Source: Desulfatiglans anilini DSM 4660
GTDB lineage: Bacteria > Desulfobacterota > DSM-4660 > Desulfatiglandales > Desulfatiglandaceae
Reading direction: 5' to 3'
Length of the DNA: 41,333 nucleotides
Assembly: GCF_000422285.1 (NCBI RefSeq)
Contig: NZ_AULM01000034.1
Coordinates: 1-41,333 of the forward strand
Under the pieces are notes generated by a model. The model had not been told where the DNA came from. It saw only the letters and a program-made list of their open reading frames with translations, and ran no database searches. Both the position numbers and the translations under genes were made by a program. Positions 17,081 through 25,061 of the stretch are shown here, piece by piece; position 1 is the stretch's first letter; each line of letters begins with the position of its first letter.

Positions 17081-18463
17081 GCTCGAACGTCCGCGCCGGG
17101 ATTTCGACTCGATGCCGTAGAGCTTCATCCGCCTGCTCAGGGTGGGGCGGGAGATCCCGAGCTGTTCGCAGGCCTTGCCGTAATGCCAGTGGACCTCGTT
17201 CAGGACCCGCAGGATCCGCTCGCGCTCGGATTCGGCCGGCTGGTTTTCCGGAGCTTTTGGGGGCTCATCAGTTCCTTTTCCCGGATGGGTCTTATTCAGG
17301 AGGGGGGCGGTCACTGCGTCCGTGATGAGGTTCCCCTTGGTGAGAATTGCCGCTCTGGTGAGGATGTTTTCCAACTCCCGCACATTCCCCGGCCAGGAAT
17401 AGCGAATCATCCGCTGCATCGCGGCTTCTTCGACGCCCTCGATCCGGTGCTGCAGCTCGGTGCCGATACGTTTCAGAAGGTAGTCGACGATCATGGGGAT
17501 ATCGGCCTGACGATCCCTGAGGGGAGGGATCCGGACGGTGGCTACGCTCAACCGGTAGAAGAGGTCCTCCCTGAAGGCACCCTTGCGGACCATGCTGCGG
17601 AGGTTCCGGTTCGTTGCCGCGATGATCCGGGCCTTGAGCTGCAGGGGTTTTTCGCCGCCCACGCGCAGAAATTCCTTTTCCTGGAGGACTCGAAGGAGCT
17701 TTGCCTGCAGTTCGACCGGGATCTCGCCCACTTCGTCCAGGAAGAGGGTGCCGGCTTCGGCGATCTCGAACATCCCCTTCTTGGAGGAGACCGCGCCGGT
17801 GAAGGCGCCTTTTTCGTGGCCGAAAAGCTCGCTTTCGAGGAGGTTTTCGACGATGGCCGAGCAGTTGATCGCGACGAAGGGCTGGTCCTTCCAGGCGCTG
17901 TGAGAGTGGATGGCACGGGCGACCAACTCCTTGCCGGTCCCGGTTTCACCCTCGATCAGGACATTGACCCGGTTGGCGGACAAGACGCCGATCGTCTTGA
18001 AGATCTCGTTCATCTCCCTGGTCTTGCCGATGATCTCGCCCTTTTTGAATTCCTGGTCCCGGGGCCTTCCGGCGGGAGCCTGGCGCCTGCGCATCCTCGA
18101 CAGCTCGAGTGCTCTCTGGATGGCGTCTTCCAGTTCGTCGACATCGATGGGTTTGGGGATGTACTCGAAGGCGCCGGAGCGGATCGCCTGGATGGTGGTG
18201 CCCATGTCGTGAAAGGCGGTGATGATGATCACATAGGGGGGATTCTCTCCCTTCCGGAGTTCCTTCAGGATCTCCAGTCCGCTTCTGTCCGGCAGCCGCA
18301 CGTCCAGGATGACGACGTCGGGCTGCAGCGAGCGGGCCTTATCGATGCATTCGGTGCCGGTCACGGCGCAGGCGACATGGAATCCTTTGTCACGGAGATA
18401 GCCCTCCAGGAGTTCGAGCGAAGAGGGTTCATCGTCGACGATCAGCAGGGTTGGTTTGGCCAT
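17078..18463 (-). CDS. Sigma-54-dependent response regulator (NtrC/AtoC family)
   Basis: A 461-residue transcriptional activator of RpoN promoters. Receiver domain: residues 1-120, phosphorylatable Asp54 in DVVILDVRLPDRSG, with Thr82 and Lys104 at the usual switch positions. AAA+ domain: about 145-375, Walker A GETGTGKE (172-179), the sigma-54-contacting GAFTGA loop (219-224), Walker B TLFLDEV (239-245) and an arginine-finger region SWPGNVRELENIL. The C-terminal Fis-type HTH spans about residues 418-455 (HYGKACEQLGISRPTLSRRMKLYGI). The gene follows the histidine kinase by 13 bp, so they form a two-component pair. The nearest sigma-54 promoter is that of the adjacent aryl-CoA ligase, making it the likely target. 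Confidence 0.94.
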   Translation of the reverse strand: MAKPTLLIVDDEPSSLELLEGYLRDKGFHVACAVTGTECIDKARSLQPDVVILDVRLPDRSGLEILKELRKGENPPYVIIITAFHDMGTTIQAIRSGAFEYIPKPIDVDELEDAIQRALELSRMRRRQAPAGRPRDQEFKKGEIIGKTREMNEIFKTIGVLSANRVNVLIEGETGTGKELVARAIHSHSAWKDQPFVAINCSAIVENLLESELFGHEKGAFTGAVSSKKGMFEIAEAGTLFLDEVGEIPVELQAKLLRVLQEKEFLRVGGEKPLQLKARIIAATNRNLRSMVRKGAFREDLFYRLSVATVRIPPLRDRQADIPMIVDYLLKRIGTELQHRIEGVEEAAMQRMIRYSWPGNVRELENILTRAAILTKGNLITDAVTAPLLNKTHPGKGTDEPPKAPENQPAESERERILRVLNEVHWHYGKACEQLGISRPTLSRRMKLYGIESKSRRGRSS

Positions 18464-18476
18464 GGAAACATCATCC

Positions 18477-20015
18477 TCATGTTTCGATGTCGGAGCCCGC
18501 GGACGGTCCCGGCGAAATGGGGAACACCATGAAGAAACAGAGACCGCCTCCCTGCGCGGGGGAGGCGTGGATCGACGCCCCGTGGGCCTCGACGATGCGT
18601 TTGGTGTTGGCGAGCCCGAGGCCGGTGCCTTTCGTTTTCTTGCTGAAGAACGGGTCGAAGAGATAGGGCAGGTCTTCAGGGCTCACCCCGGGGCCATTGT
18701 CGCATATCGCCACCTCGACGGCGTTTTCTTTTCGCAGAAGCCGGACCGCGAGCTGAATGCGCCCCTCCGCCTCCACCGCTTCGACCGCGTTCAGGAGAAG
18801 GTTGATGATCGCCTGCTCCATCTTTTCCCGGTCGACGGCAAGGAGAGGGAGCGCCTTGCCGAATCGTTTGCGCACGTGAATCCGCTTTTCGTTGAGCTTG
18901 GCCTCGAGGACCTCGAGCGACATCTCGATCGCGTCGATGATGGAGGCGGGCGCAGAAGCCAAACGGAGGGGTTTGGCGAGGTCGAGCATGTCGCCCACGA
19001 TGGCTTCGAGGCGGGAGATCTGCTGGGCGAGGATCTCGAGCCTCCGCTGGTCCGTCGCGCCGAAGCCGGTGTTCTTCAGGATCATCTGGACGCTCATCTT
19101 GACGGATGACAAGGGGTTGCGGATCTCGTGGGCGAGGGATGTCGTCAGGTGGCCGATGCGTGCAAGGGCTTCCGCTTCCCGCACCCGCCGTTCGATTTCC
19201 ACCCGCTCCGCGATGTCCCGGGAGATGCCGATGGTCGCCGCCTCTCCCTCGTACAGTGCGAGCGTCACCGTGTTCTCGGTGGGCAGCTCCGTTCCGTTGC
19301 GGTGAAGCCGGTTGTAGACATACTGCTTGCCGTGCGATCTCCCCGGCGGTTGCCCTTCGTCGATCCACCGGATCTTCCCGAGCGATCCGGCTGCGACGAA
19401 GTCGGTGAACGGCCGCCCGAGCACATCCTTTTTAGGGTAGCCGTGCATGCTGCAAAACGCCTTGTTGGCGAAGAGGATCCTTCCCGCCCGGCTTACGAAA
19501 TACCCGTCCCGGATCTTTTCGACCAGCGTGCGGTACTTCGATTCGGATTCGGCCAACTGCCGGGTACGCTCGGCGACCTTGACCTCGAGCGTCTGGGCGT
19601 ACCTTTTGATCTCGGCGTTGTGGAGGGCCTGGAAATGATCACTGAATCGATGCAGGGTGTAGCTGAGGCAGTCGTTCAGACGGTGGATGGCCGGCAGCAG
19701 GTCCGGGGTTTCCAGTTCGGCGGCGAAAATGGGCAGGAGGATGGTCCGGTAGAGCTCGAAGGCCTTCTGGACCTCGGATACCGAAAACCCGGCTCTCGAG
19801 CGGATGTTGCCGATCCACTCAATGAAGGCGTCGATTTTCGAGTGATCGCCCGTGGTCAGGACGGCGTAGTTGGCATCCGTCACCGCCGGGATGGTCCTTA
19901 GGAGGTTCTCCTCGGGCAAGGCCGAATACGTGGGGCTCACGTCCCCATGGAGCCTTTCGACCCACTCGTGGATGATCCGATCCCGATGCCGGAGCAGGAT
20001 CTCGGAAAGATTCAT
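18477..20015 (-). CDS. PAS-domain sensor histidine kinase with RsbRD-like N-terminus
   Basis: A 512-residue kinase, probably phosphorylating the regulator encoded next to it. The N-terminal 130 residues (LSEILLRHRDRIIHEWVERL through LHRFSDHFQALHN) resemble the RsbRD N-terminal helical sensor domain. A short coiled coil (about 135-160) leads to a PAS domain (about 160-280, GYFVSRAGRILFANKAFCSMHGY). HisKA follows with phospho-acceptor His296 in SLAHEIRNPLSSVKMS, and then an HATPase_c domain with N-box LLNAVEAVE, G1 DNGPGVSPEDL and G2 GTGLGLANTKRIVE. No membrane helix is evident, so it is probably cytoplasmic and senses an internal signal. GGAGGG precedes the start. Its C-terminal end lies 13 bp from the regulator start. 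Confidence 0.93.
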   Translation of the reverse strand: MNLSEILLRHRDRIIHEWVERLHGDVSPTYSALPEENLLRTIPAVTDANYAVLTTGDHSKIDAFIEWIGNIRSRAGFSVSEVQKAFELYRTILLPIFAAELETPDLLPAIHRLNDCLSYTLHRFSDHFQALHNAEIKRYAQTLEVKVAERTRQLAESESKYRTLVEKIRDGYFVSRAGRILFANKAFCSMHGYPKKDVLGRPFTDFVAAGSLGKIRWIDEGQPPGRSHGKQYVYNRLHRNGTELPTENTVTLALYEGEAATIGISRDIAERVEIERRVREAEALARIGHLTTSLAHEIRNPLSSVKMSVQMILKNTGFGATDQRRLEILAQQISRLEAIVGDMLDLAKPLRLASAPASIIDAIEMSLEVLEAKLNEKRIHVRKRFGKALPLLAVDREKMEQAIINLLLNAVEAVEAEGRIQLAVRLLRKENAVEVAICDNGPGVSPEDLPYLFDPFFSKKTKGTGLGLANTKRIVEAHGASIHASPAQGGGLCFFMVFPISPGPSAGSDIET

Positions 20016-20067
20016 CAGGTTTGCCCTCCTGCAGACGATCGAAGGATGCGGTGGACGACCGCGATGT

Positions 20068-21549
20068 TCATCCCCTGCCGACCATCTCGGTGATCCGCCT
20101 CAGCCTCTCTTGCGTTTCCAGGGTTGTCATGCCCGGCGAAAGGCGCCATCCCCAGTTCCCGCCGTTCAGGCCCGGGTTGTTCATGCGGGCCTCCTGCCCG
20201 AGCCCCAGCAGATCCTGCACGGGGACGATGACCATGCCGGCCGCGGAGCGCATCAGGAGCCGGATCAGTTCCCAGTGAAGCTCCTCGACGGGCACCTGCC
20301 GCCCGATGTAGGCAAAGATCCGCTCCTTGTCCTCCTGCGAGGTCTCGTTCTCGAACCAGCCCCGGATGGTGTTGTTGTCGTGCGTCCCCGTGTAGGCGAC
20401 GCAGTTTACGGGCAGGTTGTGCGGAATATACGGGTTGGCCGGCATGTCCGGACCGAAGGCGAAGAGGAGGACCTTCATGCCGGGGAAACCGAACCGCGCC
20501 ACGACCTCGCGGACATCCGCGGTGATGAGGCCCAGATCCTCTGCAAGCACCGGAAGGGCCGGGAAGCGTCGGAACAGCGTAGTGAAGAAGTCGAGGGCGG
20601 GGGCCTCGACCCACCGGCCGTTGATTGCGTTCGGCTCCGAGGCGGGCACCTCCCAATAGGCGACCAACCCCCTGAAGTGGTCGATCCGCACGAAGTCGAA
20701 GAGCTCGCGGTTGCGGGCGAACCGTTCGATCCACCAGTCGTAGCTCCTTTCCTGAAGGACCGCCCAGTTGTACACCGGGTTGCCCCACAGCTGCCCGGTC
20801 CGGCTGAAGTAGTCCGGCGGAACCCCGGCCACGACCTCCGGCCGCCTCTCGTGGTCGAGCTTGAACAGGTCCGGGTGGGTCCAGACATCGGCGCTGTCGT
20901 AAGTGACGTAGATGGGGATGTCGCCGAAGATCAGGATCCCCTTCCGGTTGCAATAACGCTTCAGGGCGGACCACTGCGTGTAGAAGAGATACTGAAGGAA
21001 TTTCTCCTTGCGGACGCGCCGGCGATGGTCGTGCCTCGCCTGGTCGATGGCAGCGGGTTCGCGGTCCCGCAGATCGGATGGCCAATCCCTCCAGACCGCG
21101 CCGTTGTATCGTGATTTGAGGGCTTTGAACAGCGCGTAGTCATCCAGCCAGCCGGCCTGGGCATCGCAGAACTGCCGAAAGGCGGGGTCCCGCTCCGGGT
21201 CGAACCGCTCGAAGGCCCGTTCGAACAGCCCTTCTTTGAAGGCGATCACCGCGGCGAAGTCCACCTGATCCTGTCGAAGGGGCGGCAGCGGACGGAGGTC
21301 GGCCTCGTCCAGCAGCTCGGCGCGCACCAGCAGCTCGGGGCTGATCAGGAGGGGATTGGCGGCAAAGGCCGAATCGCTGTGGTAAGGGGATTCTCCGGTG
21401 GGGTTCAGGGGCAGGATCTGCCAGACGGATTGTCTGGCGCCGGCCAGAAAGTCCGCGAAACGGTAGGCCTCGGGGCCGAGGTCCCCAATGCCGAAGGGCG
21501 ACGGCAGGGAAGTGATATGCAGAAGAATGCCGCTGCTTCGAATGTTCAT
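20068..21549 (-). CDS. malQ: 4-alpha-glucanotransferase (MalQ, GH77)
   Basis: A 493-residue cytoplasmic enzyme that transfers alpha-1,4-glucan segments between maltodextrins, in glycogen or maltose metabolism. It begins SSGILLHITSLPSPFGIGDLGPEAYRFADFL, typical of bacterial and plant amylomaltases, and carries WQILPLNPTG, GDIPIYVTYDSADVW and FVRIDHFRGLVAYWEVP (nucleophile Asp). The acid/base Glu is in LAEDLGLITADV and the third carboxylate in GTHDNNTIRGW. I selected ATG 21549; an upstream extension to 21741 lacks homology. It precedes the kinase gene by 52 bp on the same strand, so it may share a transcript with it, though no functional link is apparent. Confidence 0.94.
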   Translation of the reverse strand: MNIRSSGILLHITSLPSPFGIGDLGPEAYRFADFLAGARQSVWQILPLNPTGESPYHSDSAFAANPLLISPELLVRAELLDEADLRPLPPLRQDQVDFAAVIAFKEGLFERAFERFDPERDPAFRQFCDAQAGWLDDYALFKALKSRYNGAVWRDWPSDLRDREPAAIDQARHDHRRRVRKEKFLQYLFYTQWSALKRYCNRKGILIFGDIPIYVTYDSADVWTHPDLFKLDHERRPEVVAGVPPDYFSRTGQLWGNPVYNWAVLQERSYDWWIERFARNRELFDFVRIDHFRGLVAYWEVPASEPNAINGRWVEAPALDFFTTLFRRFPALPVLAEDLGLITADVREVVARFGFPGMKVLLFAFGPDMPANPYIPHNLPVNCVAYTGTHDNNTIRGWFENETSQEDKERIFAYIGRQVPVEELHWELIRLLMRSAAGMVIVPVQDLLGLGQEARMNNPGLNGGNWGWRLSPGMTTLETQERLRRITEMVGRG

Positions 21550-22099
21550 CGATGATGCCCCGTTCGTGTTGTTGGTTGTCGTGGTTTCAGGGCGGTGGAA
21601 GGCAGACGCTCTGCCCCGTACCGCCCAGGGCGGCGTTTTCCGCTCGCGCGCGGCCCCCGGGCTTCGGCGTTGCCTGTCCCCATGCTGCCGACCGCACGCG
21701 ACCTGCGAGCCATGGGCTTTGCATGGGAGTCTGCGCGTCAAGGATCATATCCGGAGCGAACGTCGTCGCGACGGATGCGCGCTAAGGGATCGGAAACCGG
21801 GTCCTACCGGGAAATCATTTCCGGATGGATATTAACTAGCGGACATAAACGGCTGATGCAACCTAATTTCTCGCTTCAAGGGAAGAACCTTCGATGTGCA
21901 GGGGGCGCCGGAAGGATTCCATGCAGGCACGCCGCAGATCTTCGATGCCCGGGAGCATGCACCGCGCCGGGATTCTCAGACTCCCCTTGCAGGATGAGCG
22001 CCGGCGTTGTACCTTGGTCGGCGGACAGGACCCTTTGCAGAGGGGCTTTTTTCCATCGATGCCGCCTTTGCGTCGTCCGAGAAAGGAAACAATCGACTG
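21550..22099. other. Intergenic region between divergent malQ and the DUF89 gene
   Basis: I see no reliable gene. It contains a 10-bp palindrome CGTCGCGACG (about 21764-21773) and the foldback-element fragment at 21786-21832. An AT-richer patch follows (21826-21880), a reasonable place for promoters. Candidate ORFs crossing it are GC-driven artefacts. Confidence 0.45.
21786..21832 (-). repeat. Fragment of the dispersed foldback element (copy E)
   Basis: Read on the minus strand, it matches the roughly 35-bp 5-prime extension of copies C and D (CCATCCGGAAATGATTTCCC, then CGGTAGGACCC). It continues into the first bases of the core (GTTTCCGATCC) before similarity stops. It is either a truncated copy or a solitary module. 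Confidence 0.65.
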
Positions 22100-22987
22100 A
22101 TGAAAACCTATCTTGAATGCATCCCGTGCTTCCTGAAGCAGGCGCTGTTCGCAGCGGGCGCGGCCACCACCGACGACAGGCGGATCAAGGAGGTCCTCGA
22201 CGGGGTGGCGCGCCTGATCCCCGATATATCCATGGAGAGCTCGCCGCCCGAGATGGCGACCCGGGTCTACGCGCTGGTCAAAAAGATCACCGGCGTCCAG
22301 GATCCCTTTGCACAGCTCAAGAAGGAGAGCATCGAGAACGCGCTTTCGCGGTACACGAATCTGAAGCGTGCCGTCGAAGAGGCCGAGGATCCGCTGGAGG
22401 CGGCGGTGAGGATCGCGATCGTGGGGAATCTGATCGACTTTGGCGCGTCCACCGAATTCGACCTCGATGCGGCGATGGAGGAGGTCTTCGACAAACGGCT
22501 CGCCATCGATCACTTCGCCTCCTTCCGGGAGACGCTCGCAAAGGCGCGGAGCGTCGTTTACCTGGGCGACAATGCCGGGGAGACGGTCTTTGACCGGGTC
22601 CTGATCGAAACGATGGAGAAGGAGACGACCTACGTCGTGCGGGACATCCCCGTCATCAACGACGCCACGGATGAGGATGCGCGAAGAAGCGGGCTCGATG
22701 CGGTAGCGCGGATTCTCCCTTCGGGATGCTACGCGCCCGGGACGATCCTGTCCGGGTGCTCGGAGGATTTTCTGCGCGCATACGAGGAGGCGGATCTCAT
22801 CATCAGCAAGGGGCAGGGCAATTTCGAGACGCTCTCAGAGGAGACGGGCCCCTTGTTTTTCCTTCTCAAGGTGAAATGCCCCGTCATCGCGAAGCATCTC
22901 GGCGCCGAACTGGGGGCGATGGTTCTCAAGAATGCACGGCTGCATGGGGGGACGCCGAATTCGGGCAGGAAAGGGGACGGGGTTTGA
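22100..22987 (+). CDS. DUF89 / ARMT1-like damage-control phosphatase
   Basis: A 295-residue protein of the DUF89 (PF01937) family, metal-dependent phosphatases proposed to remove harmful or damaged phosphometabolites. Visible family features are GNLIDFG (Asn110, Asp113) and YLGDNAGETVFDRVL (Asp157, Asn158), which supply metal ligands, then VRDIPVINDAT and LIISKGQGNFETL with the C-terminal catalytic-site Lys. The N-terminus has a CxxC pair (Cys7, Cys10 in ECIPCF), the mark of the stand-alone prokaryotic subfamily. ATG 22100 is used because the family motif starts immediately and AAAGGA lies about 10 nt upstream. The natural substrate cannot be stated. Confidence 0.88.
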   Translation: MKTYLECIPCFLKQALFAAGAATTDDRRIKEVLDGVARLIPDISMESSPPEMATRVYALVKKITGVQDPFAQLKKESIENALSRYTNLKRAVEEAEDPLEAAVRIAIVGNLIDFGASTEFDLDAAMEEVFDKRLAIDHFASFRETLAKARSVVYLGDNAGETVFDRVLIETMEKETTYVVRDIPVINDATDEDARRSGLDAVARILPSGCYAPGTILSGCSEDFLRAYEEADLIISKGQGNFETLSEETGPLFFLLKVKCPVIAKHLGAELGAMVLKNARLHGGTPNSGRKGDGV

Positions 22988-23006
22988 AGGAAAGGCCAGC
23001 GGTTCG

Positions 23007-23270
23007 GTGAAGCCTTTCCTTTTGCCTCTGATGATCACGTTCTTCGGTTGGCTCTATGTCGCCGTATTTACGGGCCTAACCGTTGTCGGATCCCTTGGTG
23101 TAGGCGTGATCGTGGGGCTTGTGCTCGATCCCCTCGCTGTTTCTTCGCCAAATTATAGAGAAGGGAATTCGTCAAAAGACGGTCCGTCCGCCGGGACGGA
23201 GCTTGCACGTGGCGACGACGGGAAAACGGCGACCCATCATCCGCGGGCAGCTCGTCGTCCAGGCGGATGA
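23007..23270 (+). CDS. Possible small membrane protein
   Basis: An 87-residue frame beginning at GTG 23007 (AAGGAAAGG upstream, rather distant). The first 45 residues are strongly hydrophobic (PLMITFFGWLYVAVFTGLTVVGSLGVGVIVGLVLD in parts), followed by a polar tail. I do not recognise a family. The hydrophobic stretch is more coherent than expected from chance GC-rich DNA, but start and codon support are weak. It follows the DUF89 gene by 19 bp. Confidence 0.3.
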   Translation: MKPFLLPLMITFFGWLYVAVFTGLTVVGSLGVGVIVGLVLDPLAVSSPNYREGNSSKDGPSAGTELARGDDGKTATHHPRAARRPGG

Positions 23271-23300
23271 ACGATATACCGTCTAGGTCAAGACGTCGAA

Positions 23301-23516
23301 TCAGCGCGGACTCGGGTCCTTTGCGGCGCCTTCGATGCTGCAGCGGGTGAAGTCGATCGGATTGCCGCAACCCTTGCACTTGTGCGGACGATCGAATTCG
23401 TCGGAGAAGACCTCGACTTCTTTGCCGCACTCCGGGCACTTGCAGGTAAAAGATGTAAGGTTGCGGAAGCTCTGGAATCCTGGGCAATGAGCAGGAGTCG
23501 TCTTGTTTTCTGCCAT
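23301..23516 (-). CDS. Small zinc-ribbon protein
   Basis: A 71-residue protein with two CxxC-type knuckles (CPECGKE and CKGCGNP) plus an additional pair of Cys (HCPGF near the N-terminus, FTRC near the C-terminus), so one or two structural zinc sites are likely. ATG 23516 is chosen because AAAGGAGA lies 7 nt upstream; upstream in-frame codons run toward the repeat element. The specific role is unknown; such ribbons often act as small adaptors or nucleic-acid binders. Repeat copy B starts 24 bp upstream of its start codon. Confidence 0.72.
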   Translation of the reverse strand: MAENKTTPAHCPGFQSFRNLTSFTCKCPECGKEVEVFSDEFDRPHKCKGCGNPIDFTRCSIEGAAKDPSPR

Positions 23517-23539
23517 ATCGCAATCTCCTTTCCTGGTTG

Positions 23540-23715
23540 GTTTCCATCGGGAAATGGTCCTTTTTGCCAATCTCGCGGTTCATCTGCGTGTTTGCTTGTG
23601 GGGCGACCGTCAGGGCGCCTCCGCGCAAACGTTGGATTTCCTGGATATTGGCGAAAAATCCTCATTTCCGCATTGGAAACGGGGTTGTAACGAGAAAACG
23701 TTTCCGGATGACTAC
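23540..23715 (-). repeat. Dispersed foldback element, copy B (short form, no hairpin module)
   Basis: The core at 23540-23680 (141 bp) has inverted ends GTTTCCATCGGGAAATG and CATTTCCGCATTGGAAAC. It folds back through GCCAAT/ATTGGC and GTTTGC/GCAAAC arms to a central stem GGCGACC/GGGCGCC. Relative to copies C and D it lacks the roughly 47-bp double-hairpin module between the T-run and the CCAAT arm. The 35-bp extension is present at 23681-23715. The orientation is opposite to A, C and D. Confidence 0.8.
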
Positions 23716-23857
23716 TCGTTGAGGTTTCAGGCCTTGCGTATCCCAAGGCCGTCGCAAAAATGCGGGTGCACCGCCCGACGGTCCTTCATGAAGAAACTCC
23801 TTGGGAATATTCCCTTCCAGAGCGATGCATACCGTCGCTTCCAACGAGGGCGGAGCC

Positions 23858-24568
23858 TTAAGCGAGGCCGGGGCTATCAGGTTCTCCACGGCGGTCGAGA
23901 AGCTCGAGGACGTCCTCGTGACTCAGATCATACCAGAATTTATAGGCCGCGGCCACGGCAAATGAGTGCTCCTCTCGAATATTGGGGCAATACACGGCGT
24001 CCGTCAACTCCTGAATACGCCCGATGGTTCTGAGCGGTGCGGTCGGCACGGCGACCACGACGCTTTTGGCTTTACGGCGTTTGGCCGAATGGATCGAGGC
24101 CATCATGGTGAAGCCGGAGGCCAGGCCGTCATCGGCCAGAAGGACGGTCTTGTTTTCCAGAACGGGCGGCGGGGCGCCGCCCCTGAAGCGCTGGTTGCGT
24201 TTTTGAAGCTCGGCTTCGACCGTGCGGCGCTCTTGCTCTATGTCATGTTCGGACAGCCGGATGTATGCGAGAAGTTCCTGGTTCAGGAAGAGGCTGCCGT
24301 CGAGTGTCAGGGCGCCGAAACCCGCCTCCGTGTTTCCGGGGATCTGCAGTTTCCTCACCAGCATCAGATCGAAAGGAAGCTGCAATTCGCGGCTGATGGT
24401 GAGCCCGACGGGTACACCGCCAGAGGGGATGGCCAGGACGATGGCGTCTTCACGGTCTTTGAATTCCGTCAGGAGCATCCGGGCGAGCACCTTACCTGCC
24501 TCGAAGCGATCCTCGAAGACGTGATGCCGGTTCCTGAACGAGGCCATTTCATGGACGCGCGCCGACAT
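23858..24568 (-). CDS. Phosphoribosyltransferase-fold protein
   Basis: A 236-residue cytoplasmic protein with a type I PRTase fold. It has the N-terminal FEDRFEAGKVLARMLL segment, AIPSGGVPVGLTISRELQLPFDL, and the PRPP-binding loop VLLADDGLASGFTMMAS (about residues 140-157). This subfamily (often annotated simply as phosphoribosyltransferase) usually contains RKLQIPGNTEAGFGAL as here, which differs from the purine and orotate enzymes. The substrate is unknown. AAGGAGG lies 8 nt before ATG 24568, fixing the start. It appears monocistronic. Confidence 0.85.
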   Translation of the reverse strand: MSARVHEMASFRNRHHVFEDRFEAGKVLARMLLTEFKDREDAIVLAIPSGGVPVGLTISRELQLPFDLMLVRKLQIPGNTEAGFGALTLDGSLFLNQELLAYIRLSEHDIEQERRTVEAELQKRNQRFRGGAPPPVLENKTVLLADDGLASGFTMMASIHSAKRRKAKSVVVAVPTAPLRTIGRIQELTDAVYCPNIREEHSFAVAAAYKFWYDLSHEDVLELLDRRGEPDSPGLA

Positions 24569-25061
24569 GTGTCGCCTCCTTTTCCTTGTCTCGTCTCTGC
24601 TTTTCCATCCTGCGCCTCAGCCGGGGCCGCCATGGCAAGGCTGCCGGGAGCTTGTTGCAGACATGGCTGCCATGCCGCTGAGCGCTGCCTGGTTCTAGAC
24701 GCATCACGGCGATGCGATGCTGAAGGGCGCTGTCCGCTCGCCACCTCCAACCCTCATGCAGAAGGATGCGGATAAGAGCGTGCGTTGGCAGATATATCAG
24801 GTATAATCACTCAGATGAAAATCGCACGCATACTGGAGAATTATTTGCACCGGAGCCCGTTTTTACGGCCGTGGGAGGAAGCCTTCGATCCAATGCTCCT
24901 GTTGAAATCGAATGCCCACGGCTTTTGACGAAGCAGGGTTTAGCGGTGGGCGGATGCACGGCTCCAGGCCGACGCCGATTTGGTGGTGAGGGGCCGTGGT
25001 GTCCGTCAGGCCGTGTACCGGAACGAAGAGACCTCTGGAACACCTTCTGGAGAATTAGGTA
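24569..25061. other. Intergenic region upstream of polX
   Basis: There is no strong gene. A perfect TATAAT (24802-24807) stands in an AT-rich patch without a good -35 at the normal distance. It is followed by a short ORF (24815-24928), reported separately. This is the probable promoter region for polX. Confidence 0.4.
24815..24928 (+). CDS. Possible 37-residue small ORF
   Basis: The frame begins MKIARILENYLHRSPFLRPW and stops at TGA 24926-24928. The ATG is 8 bp after a TATAAT box, so there would be almost no leader and no ribosome-binding site. Its base composition is lower in GC than the flanks. It could be the N-terminal remnant of a lost gene, a leaderless peptide, or chance. Confidence 0.15.
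   Translation: MKIARILENYLHRSPFLRPWEEAFDPMLLLKSNAHGF

Noticed and set aside
23503-24033. A 176-codon plus-strand frame between the zinc-ribbon and phosphoribosyltransferase genes
   Set aside because: It crosses repeat copy B and then runs antisense to the phosphoribosyltransferase gene; no ribosome-binding site.
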